Shown here: one piece after another, positions 25,887-34,872 of the stretch
How positions within the stretch are numbered: the stretch's first letter is position 1
Layout of the letters: each line of letters begins with the position of its first letter
Made by a program: the position numbers and the translations under genes
Notes under the pieces: generated by a model
Database searches by the model: none
What the model saw: only the letters and a program-made list of their open reading frames with translations
Told to the model about the DNA's origin: nothing
Source of the DNA: Pyxicephalus adspersus
Lineage: Eukaryota; Chordata; Amphibia; Anura; Pyxicephalidae
NCBI RefSeq assembly: GCF_032062135.1
Contig: NC_092859.1
Span: 33,478,853-33,542,852 of the forward strand
Direction: 5' to 3'
DNA: 64,000 bases

Positions 25887-26522
25887 AACATCTACATATT
25901 ATGATGTAAATACACTTGTAAATTTCCATTTATTGTTCCTGTTTCGAAGTTGCTTCCTCTGCTTCTTTTGAAGAACTTGTGATAATGTGATATTGTGGTA
26001 ATGTGATAATTATCACAAATAGTACTACACTGCATTAGGAAGTTCATATCTGGAATCCAGCAAATCTTTCCATCAGCTTATATAGCAAGCACCCAGACCG
26101 GAGACATGATCAATGGCGTCCTCACCTTACATAGAACAGCCACGATATTCACTAGGAAACTGCTGCTTCTACCTGTTGGGTAGAACACATGTGTATGGCA
26201 TCCCTGGCAGTATTGAGAAAAGAGATTGGATTTGGACAATATTGCATAAGAGGCAAAGTGCAAGGCTCTACTTTGGGTGAAAACAGTAGTTTCCTGGTGA
26301 ACATTATGGCTGTTTTATATACAGTGAGTAAAGGTTTGCTGGATTACAGATACAAACTGCTTAAAGTCATGTAGTACTTGTGTATTTGTGTAATTATCCC
26401 AAAATAAGTTTCTTCTAAAGAAGCAGAAGAAGCAACTGCAAAACATGTCAGCAACAATAGGAATTATAAAGGAACAATAAGAATTGACAAATGTGTTTAC
26501 ATCACAATATGGAGATGTTATG
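25887..26522. repeat. 636-bp near-complete inverted repeat (fold-back element)
   Basis: Sequence from 25887 rightwards matches the reverse complement from 26522 leftwards almost to a centre near 26205. Paired landmarks are AACATCTACATATTATGATG with AACATCTCCATATTGTGATG, TTGCTTCCTCTGCTTCTTTT with TTGCTTCTTCTGCTTCTTTA, and GGAATCCAGCAAATCT with GTAATCCAGCAAACCT. As a result both strands encode the same short string SSFLVNI near the middle. The arms are diverged, so this is old, and it begins about 30 bp after the 24709-25854 transposon. Either a fold-back transposon or an inverted duplication of a roughly 318-bp repeat. Confidence 0.85.
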
Positions 26523-26610
26523 TGTGTTTAAGTGAATAATCTGTAATAAATCATGTACGGTAGTGCCTTTAAAGTCTTGCAATTTTAATTTTTGGAGTAC
26601 AAATTATACA

Positions 26611-26650
26611 GTGCAGCCATTGTCAATCAGGGCTATGTGGAACCCTGGGA
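26611..26650 (-). mobile_element. MITE, family A, terminal fragment
   Basis: GTGCAGCCATTGTCAATCAG, then GGCTATGTGGAACCCTGG, matches the inverse of the family A right terminus (CAGCCATTCTCAACTAGGGT type). Only about 40 bp are recognisable. Confidence 0.4.
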
Positions 26651-27123
26651 TATCAATACAATGTCTTTACAGGTGACTAACAGTAATATATACTCTTAAA
26701 GGAAGTTTTATTTTTTTTTTTAAAAACAAAGGGTCAGGTACCAAGGTTTCCAAGATGTTTGAAGTTCTTTGCGATTAATTTTTTTTGCTGCTATGTCAGA
26801 GATAAGATTCTGGTCAAGGAGATTTTTCTGCTGCAGAAACACACACAAGCTGTGTCAATATCCATTATATTGTTATTGTGGGGGAGCGGGGTTCGCTAAC
26901 TGACACATCCCAACAAAACATCACATTTTTATTGATCCATAAAAATAATTATTCACAGGCGGGGGTGTCAAAAAGACAATAATTAGCATGGGCATAACCG
27001 GAAACATTAGCGCCAAGTGGGTTAAAAAAGCAATTGCAGTAAGTAGGCTGTATCTAAGGATATTTTGCATTAGACTATTTACTTGTAGCCAATGTCAGGA
27101 GGCAAAGAGAGCTGTCTGGATGG

Positions 27124-27137
27124 GTTGCTATGGAAAC
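27124..27137. promoter_or_regulatory. RFX X-box-like motif
   Basis: GTTGCTATGGAAAC fits the RFX pattern GTTGCYATGGNAAC. It is 3.6 kb from the perfect X-box at 30721. The local sequence is not an obvious repeat. Confidence 0.45.
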
Positions 27138-27410
27138 AGCAGTCTCAAGAGAGCAAGGCCTCTTCCAGCGGATGCATCAGAAAAGCTTGCGTACACTTAA
27201 AATGGAAAAAAATACACTTTACTAGAGCTCTTGCTTTAATCAATTATTATTTTGCGTGTGTAACATTCATAATTTAGATCACACTCACAACACACCCAAT
27301 TTTGTCAGCTCCACTTCTCATTTTTGTTTCTTCGAAATGCGTGTACTTGTGTGCATCAGCATTTAGCTAGCAATGTAGCTGGGAGCAACATGGAGCTTTA
27401 CATGTAAAGC

Positions 27411-27429
27411 ACTACAAGTCCCAACGTGC
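27411..27429 (+). promoter_or_regulatory. ZNF143/SBS-like motif
   Basis: ACTACAAGTCCCAACGTGC matches the ACTACAANTCCCAGNRTGC pattern bound by ZNF143 with one difference (A for G). Such motifs also ride in vertebrate repeats, so binding is uncertain. Confidence 0.4.
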
Positions 27430-29018
27430 ACTGAAACTGAGAGTTTTTACCCAATACCTTCTTTCACTTATTACATTTACAGAATATGTTTTTATAATGG
27501 ACTTTGATGTAGTCTTTGATGGGGTCTATTTTCATTGGATTTTTGAAAACTAACACAATAATTAAAGACAAACTACAGCTAGTACTGTTTAAATATAAAA
27601 TAAATAAATAAATAATGGCATGCGAAATAAAAAAAATTATACTGTGATTACTATCATTGCAGGTATTATCCCATACAGTTACCAGAATACAATGTTTTTG
27701 GGGTTTTATTGTGCAAATTATTCATTCATTTTTTTGCAGCAAAAAGTCTTTTGTGTGTGGTGTATAAAGCATAGTATAGACACTTTGTATTATAGACAGA
27801 ATATAAGGACAAGATAGTTTAAAGCTGGTATAACTTTGGCTTTCCCTTACAAATTTATGTTGCAGCACTTACCTATAAGTGCATCTGTACTTACCGTGTT
27901 CCCTTACAAATAAAAATACCAGTTGATCCTTGAAGGGACATGTACAGAAGTTGATTTTCCCCTTCTGGAAGAAAAAAACACACCGCTGCCACAAATGCAA
28001 GGGCAAATACGTTGACCTGTGGCTATTTGTACCAAAGTTTTCACAGCATGTCCAAAATCATACTAATTATTTCTGACATGGGATACCAACTTGAATGACT
28101 ACATATGACTATATAAATAAACCATGTGATCCAATAATAATAAGGTGCATAATTTTAAAAGAACAGATGCATTTTCACAAGCTTCTGTAGCATAACATAA
28201 TACATATAGGTAAATCAAGCAACATTACTATTGCAATAGCAATGCAAAGATATGCATTTTCCTTGTTCCTGCAGTCACTAAGGCACTGAACTGGAATATT
28301 TACCAGCTCCAGCTTCCAGTATGATAACACCTTTCTAGAAGTGTCAGAATCCTGGTTTCATATAGGGTTGTGTGGTTACGCTTGTCAATTCTGATGTTAC
28401 AAATACCATACACAGTATCAGCATTTGGACTTTTTTTTTTAGATGTTTGACTGAAGTTTAACTGTAACCATAGGGGTTGTGACTCTGGAAACCCATGTCC
28501 CTACTTTTCAGGGTATTGTATTTTTTTTTTAAACCTAGTACCTAAAATAATGATTATCAATCATTAAAAGCAGCACTTTTGTTTTTTGGATTTTTCACAG
28601 ATTTCACATATTTTATATTCCTTTCCCCAGCTACAGAAATTTGAAATAGTCACTTACAAGCAAACAGACTGTTTTTTCTACTCTTGACATGATAAAAGCA
28701 ATGATTTCCTTGAATGTGTTGTGTATTAGTGTCCATGGAGGGAAATGTTTCCGACATTTCTGTTGCTCTTAGCAGAAAAAAACTGTAATAAGTATGGGGA
28801 TATCAGGTGTGCATAAAGCCCAAATTAAGTTTTGGTTTAAATCCACAAAATGAATTCCTGGTGCATCAAAACACAGGTATTACAGTTTATTACAATTTAC
28901 TTTACTTTTATTACATTACATGTACATTACATGTGGGAAAGCAGTGGTCTCTCTCTTAAATCTAACACACACCCTGCTGAGTCAGGTATAGAACAGTAAA
29001 GCTTATGCTCCTTTTTTA

Positions 29019-29153
29019 GGCTGCATACACACGTGCAATATTTCTTGTTGGAAAGGATCTTTCACAATCATTTTCAATGACAAAAGACTGCACAATGCAT
29101 GAACGAGCGCTGTACATACAACGAGAAACTTCTGACGTGTGTATGTGTAGACT
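29019..29153. mobile_element. Short MITE-like repeat
   Basis: The ends GGCTGCATACACACGTGCAA and, inverse of the right end, CTACACATACACACGTCAG are imperfect inverted repeats. The centre reads AATGCATGAACGAGCGCTGT. I recall similar sequence as abundant in ranid frogs. No coding content. Confidence 0.45.
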
Positions 29154-29251
29154 TATCTTACCCCTTGCAAACTTTTTTCTAGGATATACCATGAGCTAAG
29201 CATGTACACAGCTCAGTGTAGATTCTCATCATGGCTCAGTGCCAGGATGCA

Positions 29252-29740
29252 TTAACCTCCCCAGCGGTAACCCCGAGCTAAAACAATGAAAACCAATAGT
29301 AAAGCTTTACCTGATCCGCCGGCTCCTTCCTTCATCCTTCCCATCTCCTCACTTCCTCCGGCCGGCGTCCTCTGCAGCTGATGAGTCACCAGGGAGTTCC
29401 CGGTGACTGTGTGTGCAGCCAGTGCGTCGGAGGCTCAGCTGAAATTTCAAATTATTTTGTATTGCAATACAGTGGATTTATATGTCTAAAAGCAGTACAT
29501 TGTCTTTCATGAAATATAGTATTTCATGAATCAGTATAATATAATAGTATAAATAAATAATATATTTTTTTTAATTTATTTTTAAAATGTATTTAATGTA
29601 TTATTTAGACATGATTTTGTGTTTCAAACTTTATTATACTCATACTATTATATTATACTGTAAAATAAATTTTCATGAAAAACTATGTACCGCTTTTAGA
29701 CACTAAAATCGGGACAGAAATCAATTGCCCGAGAGGTTAA
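29252..29740 (+). mobile_element. TTAA-flanked non-autonomous transposon (piggyBac-like), copy 2
   Basis: Bounded by TTAA at 29252-29255 and 29737-29740. The inverted ends are CCTCCCCAGCGGTAA and CCTCTCGGGCAATTGA. It is GC-rich near the left end (29310-29430) and AT-rich in the right half, which is shared with copy 1. It is about 90 bp shorter than copy 1. Family assignment is inferred from the TTAA flanks only. Confidence 0.7.
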
Positions 29741-29872
29741 CCGCTGTGTGTGTTACTTTTTCCTAGGTTGGCTTTTCAAGATAACCAAATATTAGAACCA
29801 GGAAGAAGACTTACAAATGTCAGTGCAGGCAAGAGAGCACTGAGGCACTGCACCTCTATGATTTTAGTTCTG

Positions 29873-30150
29873 CTTTAAAGCCGAACTAAACCCGTCCTTT
29901 CCATTGCAGGTGCTGCGATCTTCTACCTTTATTCTCTTCCTTCCTTATTTTATTCTTTGGCCATCTTGATCAACCGGAGCAGGGTTGCAGGGGAAGCCAG
30001 GATGTGCTGGGTATCCCTGCTACCAACAATTTTGACAGATTAAGACAGTAATCAGGCAGGTTAGTATTTTGTATTGCAGAAGTGACATCGCCTGGCCCTT
30101 TCTGAAAAAAAAGCCCTACCTGGTCGCAAATTTTTATTGTGGTTGCATTT
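29873..30150 (+). mobile_element. Interspersed repeat, family B, copy 2
   Basis: Starts TTTAAAGCCGAACTAAACCC and then carries CATTGCAGGTGCTGCGATCT, TTCTTTGGCCATCTTGATCA, GTAATCAGGCAGGTTAGTAT and CGCCTGGCCCTTTCTG, in the same order and orientation as copy 1. No coding potential is seen. Confidence 0.55.
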
Positions 30151-32205
30151 TTAAATGGGCTTTTTGGCACTGAGAGGGCTTTACCAGAGGATTCCCAAAT
30201 AGGAGTGTCTCCATACAAAACATCGCTACTTGAAACTAGTTTCACTAATCTGGTGACTTTTTTTGTACCAAAGTTTGCTGAAAATTAAAACAAATGATAG
30301 CACAATGCAGTCTTTTTCTGTGACATTTTACTGCAATTGTGTGACTAAGCTTTAAGCCTTCCCAATTAAAAACCATTGAGGACTTTCCTCTACCATAGAG
30401 TAAGTTTTCAGCCATGCCCTATGAATTCACAGCAAAGCACAACAGGTTCTGATTAGTGGTCCCTCCTTCTCCAAGTCAGAATGCTGGAATATAGTCTTAT
30501 ATTAATACAGCTAGTTGCATTTAAAAGTACATTTCATAATATTTTTAATGAATATTTCACTGTATTTATTGGGATATATAAATACAAATTCCTCCTGGAT
30601 TTAGCTTTAAGAAACCCACAAGCAGCATTTACCCTTGTACATTTAAAACGCTCATTCTGATATTGTAGGAATTTAACTTTCACTAGCGCTTAAGTGCATT
30701 CATTCCTTTACAACATGTAGGTTGCCATGGTAACTAGCAAGCATGGAATTAAATGGAAAAACACCAGCAGAGAAGATGGGATGTGTACTGCTTGGGGTAT
30801 GTTCTGCAATATGGCTGACACAATCCCACATAGAAATCAATGATATGGTTCCACAGAATTTCATTAAAATTGGGATTCAATTTTAACAACAGAACTGCAG
30901 CACCCAATAACCATTTTGTTAAAATAGTCAATATTTCCAAATGTTGGCTACTTCTAAAACCTGCTCATTTTTCTTCTCTCGTGCTGTCAATCACTCATGA
31001 AAGGCATGAATGTAAATTGGGACTTGGGTTAAGTGTTGCTGGGTTTAAAGTAAAATTTTATTCCAACAATACATCAATTAGACAGCAGTATGTAACAACA
31101 AATATTTAAATATGCAATAAAAATAGAACCTATCAAAAGTAAAATTAAGGGTAAAACCAAAAAGATTATTGACTTCTAATTGGCTACCTGCCTATCATAC
31201 TGTCAGTTTAAGATTTATTAGTATATACAACATATATCAGCATACCATTCCCTATATTTAGTGACTGCTTTTATTTTATTTGCCTTTTACTTTGATCTAG
31301 TGATCTTGCAAAATAGAGGGGATCTGTTCTGTAGTCAGTCCTTGGAGGTAGCTAGGAGCAATGCTAACTGGTAATGCTGCAGTGTATGCAGGGAACAAAT
31401 GAGCTTACTGGGGTCCTGGCAGGGTCAACATGTATTTTTTTAACAGACATAACAAAAAGCTTTAATTGTATATTTTAAAGTCCTAAATGCAGCAAATAGG
31501 AGAAGTTCATTATATAACCTTATAAATCAATGCATGCAGATTTTTTACCTACTGCAACTTTCCTAATTTGCAATCTTTGTACAGGTCAGTGACTCCGAGG
31601 ACTGAAATCAGAGGGTCAGCATAACAGGCAGGCAACCAGCTCTCTTTGAAGGTCTTCAGCAGAAGCCTATAATGAAAGGTGGGTTAATTTAAAGAAATGT
31701 CCTGACATAGAAGCTATTGGCTTGGATTTTCTCAAACTCTCTGAACTGCTTGGCTTTATTTGCCTTTATTCAACTCCATTCTATAAATCCATTAAAAGTA
31801 AATTGATTTTCCAGGTCTGGCTGCATTGCAAAAATGCCAAATAGCAGAAGCCCCACATTTAACTAACGATGCATTGTAAACATCTGATTGGTCGTCAAAG
31901 CATTGCAGCACATTCTGTCCAGCAGACAAACCTGGTTAATGCACTGAACCTATATAATCTGAGTGTGATATATATATAGATTCTGAGGAATGTAAAGATT
32001 CTGAGATGGTGGTAGATTATCCACTAGACATATGGCTATAACAGACCATGTGTGGGAAAAAAAAATAAGTAAATTTTAAAAGTTACAAATTGTCATTTGG
32101 CCAATCATTTTCTTTCCCTGCCACTGGACTAATTACTGCAAAAGCAAACATATATATTGTTTGTGTTCACCAAATGGAGCAACATTCGCCAGCATTGATC
32201 TAATA
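30151..32205. other. Non-coding stretch with X-box
   Basis: The perfect X-box is at 30721. Otherwise AT-rich DNA with short frames only. Confidence 0.5.
30721..30734. promoter_or_regulatory. Perfect RFX X-box motif
   Basis: GTTGCCATGGTAAC is an exact palindromic consensus for RFX factors (X-box), one of the long motifs enriched in conserved vertebrate non-coding DNA. It lies in non-repetitive sequence 8.5 kb from the KCNA6 stop. Function is inferred from sequence only. Confidence 0.55.
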
Positions 32206-32276
32206 TACCGTATTTTTCGCCGTATAAGACGCAATTTTAAAGGAGGAAAATCTAGAAAAAAAGATTCTGAAAGATT

Positions 32277-32335
32277 ATTCCCCTTCTGATCACTCATGTG
32301 CCATTCATACCGGTATTCCCCTTCTGATCACTCAT
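32277..32335. repeat. 38-bp tandem repeat truncated by the gap
   Basis: ATTCCCCTTCTGATCACTCA occurs at 32277 and again at 32315, both followed by T, giving a 38-bp period. The second copy runs straight into the Ns. A minisatellite inside the transposon is the likeliest reason for the gap. Confidence 0.8.
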
Positions 32336-32723
32336 NNNNNNNNNNNNNNNNNNNNNNNNNNNNNNNNNNNNNNNNNNNNNNNNNNNNNNNNNNNNNNNNN
32401 NNNNNNNNNNNNNNNNNNNNNNNNNNNNNNNNNNNNNNNNNNNNNNNNNNNNNNNNNNNNNNNNNNNNNNNNNNNNNNNNNNNNNNNNNNNNNNNNNNNN
32501 NNNNNNNNNNNNNNNNNNNNNNNNNNNNNNNNNNNNNNNNNNNNNNNNNNNNNNNNNNNNNNNNNNNNNNNNNNNNNNNNNNNNNNNNNNNNNNNNNNNN
32601 NNNNNNNNNNNNNNNNNNNNNNNNNNNNNNNNNNNNNNNNNNNNNNNNNNNNNNNNNNNNNNNNNNNNNNNNNNNNNNNNNNNNNNNNNNNNNNNNNNNN
32701 NNNNNNNNNNNNNNNNNNNNNNN
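32336..32723. other. Assembly gap (388 N)
   Basis: Run of 388 undetermined bases. It begins inside the second copy of a 38-bp tandem repeat and lies between the inverted ends of a transposon, so the assembler probably failed on a repetitive or strongly folding interior. The true length is unknown, and long open frames across it are artefacts. Confidence 0.99.
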
Positions 32724-32772
32724 CCAGTTTTGGGGAAGAAAAAGTGCGTCTTATACGGCAAAAAATACGGTA

Positions 32773-34157
32773 ATCTCTTTTATCTGTCGGGAGCATGTTC
32801 AGTTTTATATGAATACAGCAAATGTTAACTTGAGCTCGTTTTTCATTGAGGATGTTTGCAAATAATACTCAAGCCAATAAAAAACAAGGGTGAATCCAGA
32901 CAGTGAATGTGATCTCAAAATGCAATAAATTGAAAGATTTCTAAGGTTGTATAAAATCCAAGGGCTTAGCTCAAAGTATAGTAACCATTTCAATTTACTT
33001 AGAGTTATAGAATAGTTGTGATCGTCTGTTGCTTTCCAAACAATAACTGCATTTAACCTTGCTGTATTTAAGCCCAACTCCAGTCAATTTAATGTGTGAG
33101 CTCAAGATGTCAAGGATCTGTCCCCTGGAGAGGGTTGGGGGTACATGATCAAGCCTTCCTCACCTCAAAAAAGAATGCTGAGAACACCCAGTAGAAGAGA
33201 ACACCCAGTAATAATTTTCTGAATTTATCTACTAGTCTATTGGGAATGAAATGACCTTGCACAACTGGAATCAAGGTATGTATACAACACTTTACAATTG
33301 TAAGATTGGCAGGTCATGCTTAAAGAAAAAGAAGAGCAAGAAACACATGGCCCAACCTGAAAATCAGCTTTCACATTCTTTAACAACTCTTTAAATGCTA
33401 CACTCATCTTTATCTTTTTTTTTTTAACTTTTAAGTAAACCTGTGCTTTGCTCTTGCAAGTCAAAATATCAGTTTCACATTATTGGTGGCCACATAGTTG
33501 CCTTGTAAAAGCACCTAGTCTTCACTTAGCAGAGCAAAGAACAAGCTGTAAAACAGGTGGATGTGGGGCATTTACTTGAACCTCAAGTACAGGTTTATTT
33601 CACGTGAAAAAACAATAATATTATTATTACCTTAAATGCACTTAAAGCAAACTTGTCAAAAAACCTGGGAAATTCAAAGAACAAATGAACAATCGCTCAA
33701 GCAGAGGATAATTTCATTATTACAATGAAGACCCATAGTTATAAACAGCTGGATTTGTATGCATATCTTGACTTTTCCTGTCAACCATCCCCTTTAACTG
33801 ATCAGTGTGGCTTCCCACAATACATTTTATCAAAAGCCAAAACTTTTCTTTTTAGCTTTTACATTTTCTTAATGGCTTCTGCCCCTTCAAAACTGTCCTT
33901 AAACTATGTAATGCTAGGCATACAATTTCTCAATGTTATTTTTGATTAGTATAACAATCAATATAATGATTAATTCTAATCAATCTTAACAATCTTTATA
34001 ATCACATTCATCCATCTGTTTGATAACTGTTGAATTACAACCATAGTCACCTTTATATATCCAGTATATTGACCATAGTTGAAAAAGTGGTTTTAATTTC
34101 AGTAAAATGGTTAACCAATCACCAGAATTCCTTTGTTTTTTTGTTTTTTTTTGGTTG
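32773..34157. other. Non-coding stretch
   Basis: Nothing recognised besides T-rich tracts (33416-33426, 34132-34152). Confidence 0.5.
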
Positions 34158-34659
34158 CTTAAAGCGCACCTAAACTCAGAAATTTCACTTTACATAAAAG
34201 GGTAGACAATCCTTTTATATGTAAAAACTCTAGTTGTTTGTATTTTGTTTGTATAAAAAAAAAAGTGCAGCACCGCCTCCTAATTCTTGATCCCCTATTC
34301 CCCCTATTCCTATTCCCTAAGTTTGAGAATGAATGGGAGCGCAAAGCCTACTAGGATACCTATGTCACACATCCCAGGAGGCTCTTCGGTGCTCCTTTTC
34401 GTGAGGAGCCTTTTTGTACGCATGCGCAGTAAGGTTGGCAAGTTTTTTTCCAACCTACACCACCCAATCTTGTTCCTGGGTTGGGTGACGTAGGAAGAAA
34501 TGAAGATGACGGTGCCTGGCGTACGGGCTCAGAGATGGATGTCGCGATGACGCGGGCCCCGATGGAAGACACCTCTGGACCGATCGACTGCACTGCGAGA
34601 TTGAAGGCAAGTGTATTTTTTTTGTTTTGGGCATTTTTCAGTTTACTTCCTCTTTAAGG
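34158..34659. mobile_element. GC-rich MITE, family C, copy 1
   Basis: The terminal repeats CTTAAAGCGCACCTAAACTC and, inverse of the right end, CCTTAAAGAGGAAGTAAACT pair imperfectly. Inside is a GC- and CpG-rich island (34420-34600) including CGCATGCGCAGTAAGG. The left sub-terminal region resembles 56483-56762. The SINE tail follows immediately. Confidence 0.55.
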
Positions 34660-34660
34660 A

Positions 34661-34766
34661 ACTTTAGATTGTGAACTTGGAGGGACAGTTAGTGATATAG
34701 CTATAGCCTCTGTAAATTGCTGCATAATATGTAGAAACTACATTATTATACATTAATAATGGTTAA
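34661..34766 (+). mobile_element. SINE tail fragment, opposite orientation
   Basis: TTTAGATTGTGAACTTGGAG, then GGACAGTTAGTGATAT and TGCATAATATGTAG, is a diverged reverse complement of the tails of the 14980 and 16366 SINEs. It directly follows a MITE ending at 34659, and most of it is repeated in the 95-bp duplication. Confidence 0.6.
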
Positions 34767-34871
34767 AATCGGTTCTGGGACAGTTAGTGATATAGCTATA
34801 GCCTCTGTAAATTGCTGCATAATATGTAGAAACTACATTATTATACATTAATAATGGTTAAAATCGGTTCT
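34682..34871. repeat. Exact 95-bp tandem duplication
   Basis: The 95 bases from 34682 to 34776 recur with no difference at 34777-34871, and one further base also matches. The unit covers the SINE tail plus about 20 bp of flank. Identity between copies of otherwise diverged sequence means a very recent duplication or an assembly error. Confidence 0.95.
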
Positions 34872-34872
34872 G

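Larger units (their letters stand above)
26651..29018. other. Non-coding stretch with candidate regulatory motifs
   Basis: Holds the X-box-like site (27124) and ZNF143-like site (27411) in relatively complex sequence at 26820-27430; an (AAAT)n run lies near 27597. No gene. Confidence 0.5.
32208..32770. mobile_element. Non-autonomous DNA transposon with long terminal inverted repeats, interrupted by the gap
   Basis: The left end reads CCGTATTTTTCGCCGTATAA and continues GACGCA. The right end is its inverse, TGCGTC then TTATACGGC, AAAAAATACGG. About 27 bp pair with very few differences. Both ends are flanked by TA (32206-32207 and 32771-32772), which fits a TA target duplication. I recall this terminal sequence as a common vertebrate repeat but cannot name its superfamily. 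No transposase is visible; the interior is mostly gap. Confidence 0.75.

Noticed and set aside
32294..32865. Long frames across the gap on both strands
   Set aside because: Made almost entirely of undetermined bases; termini are transposon sequence.
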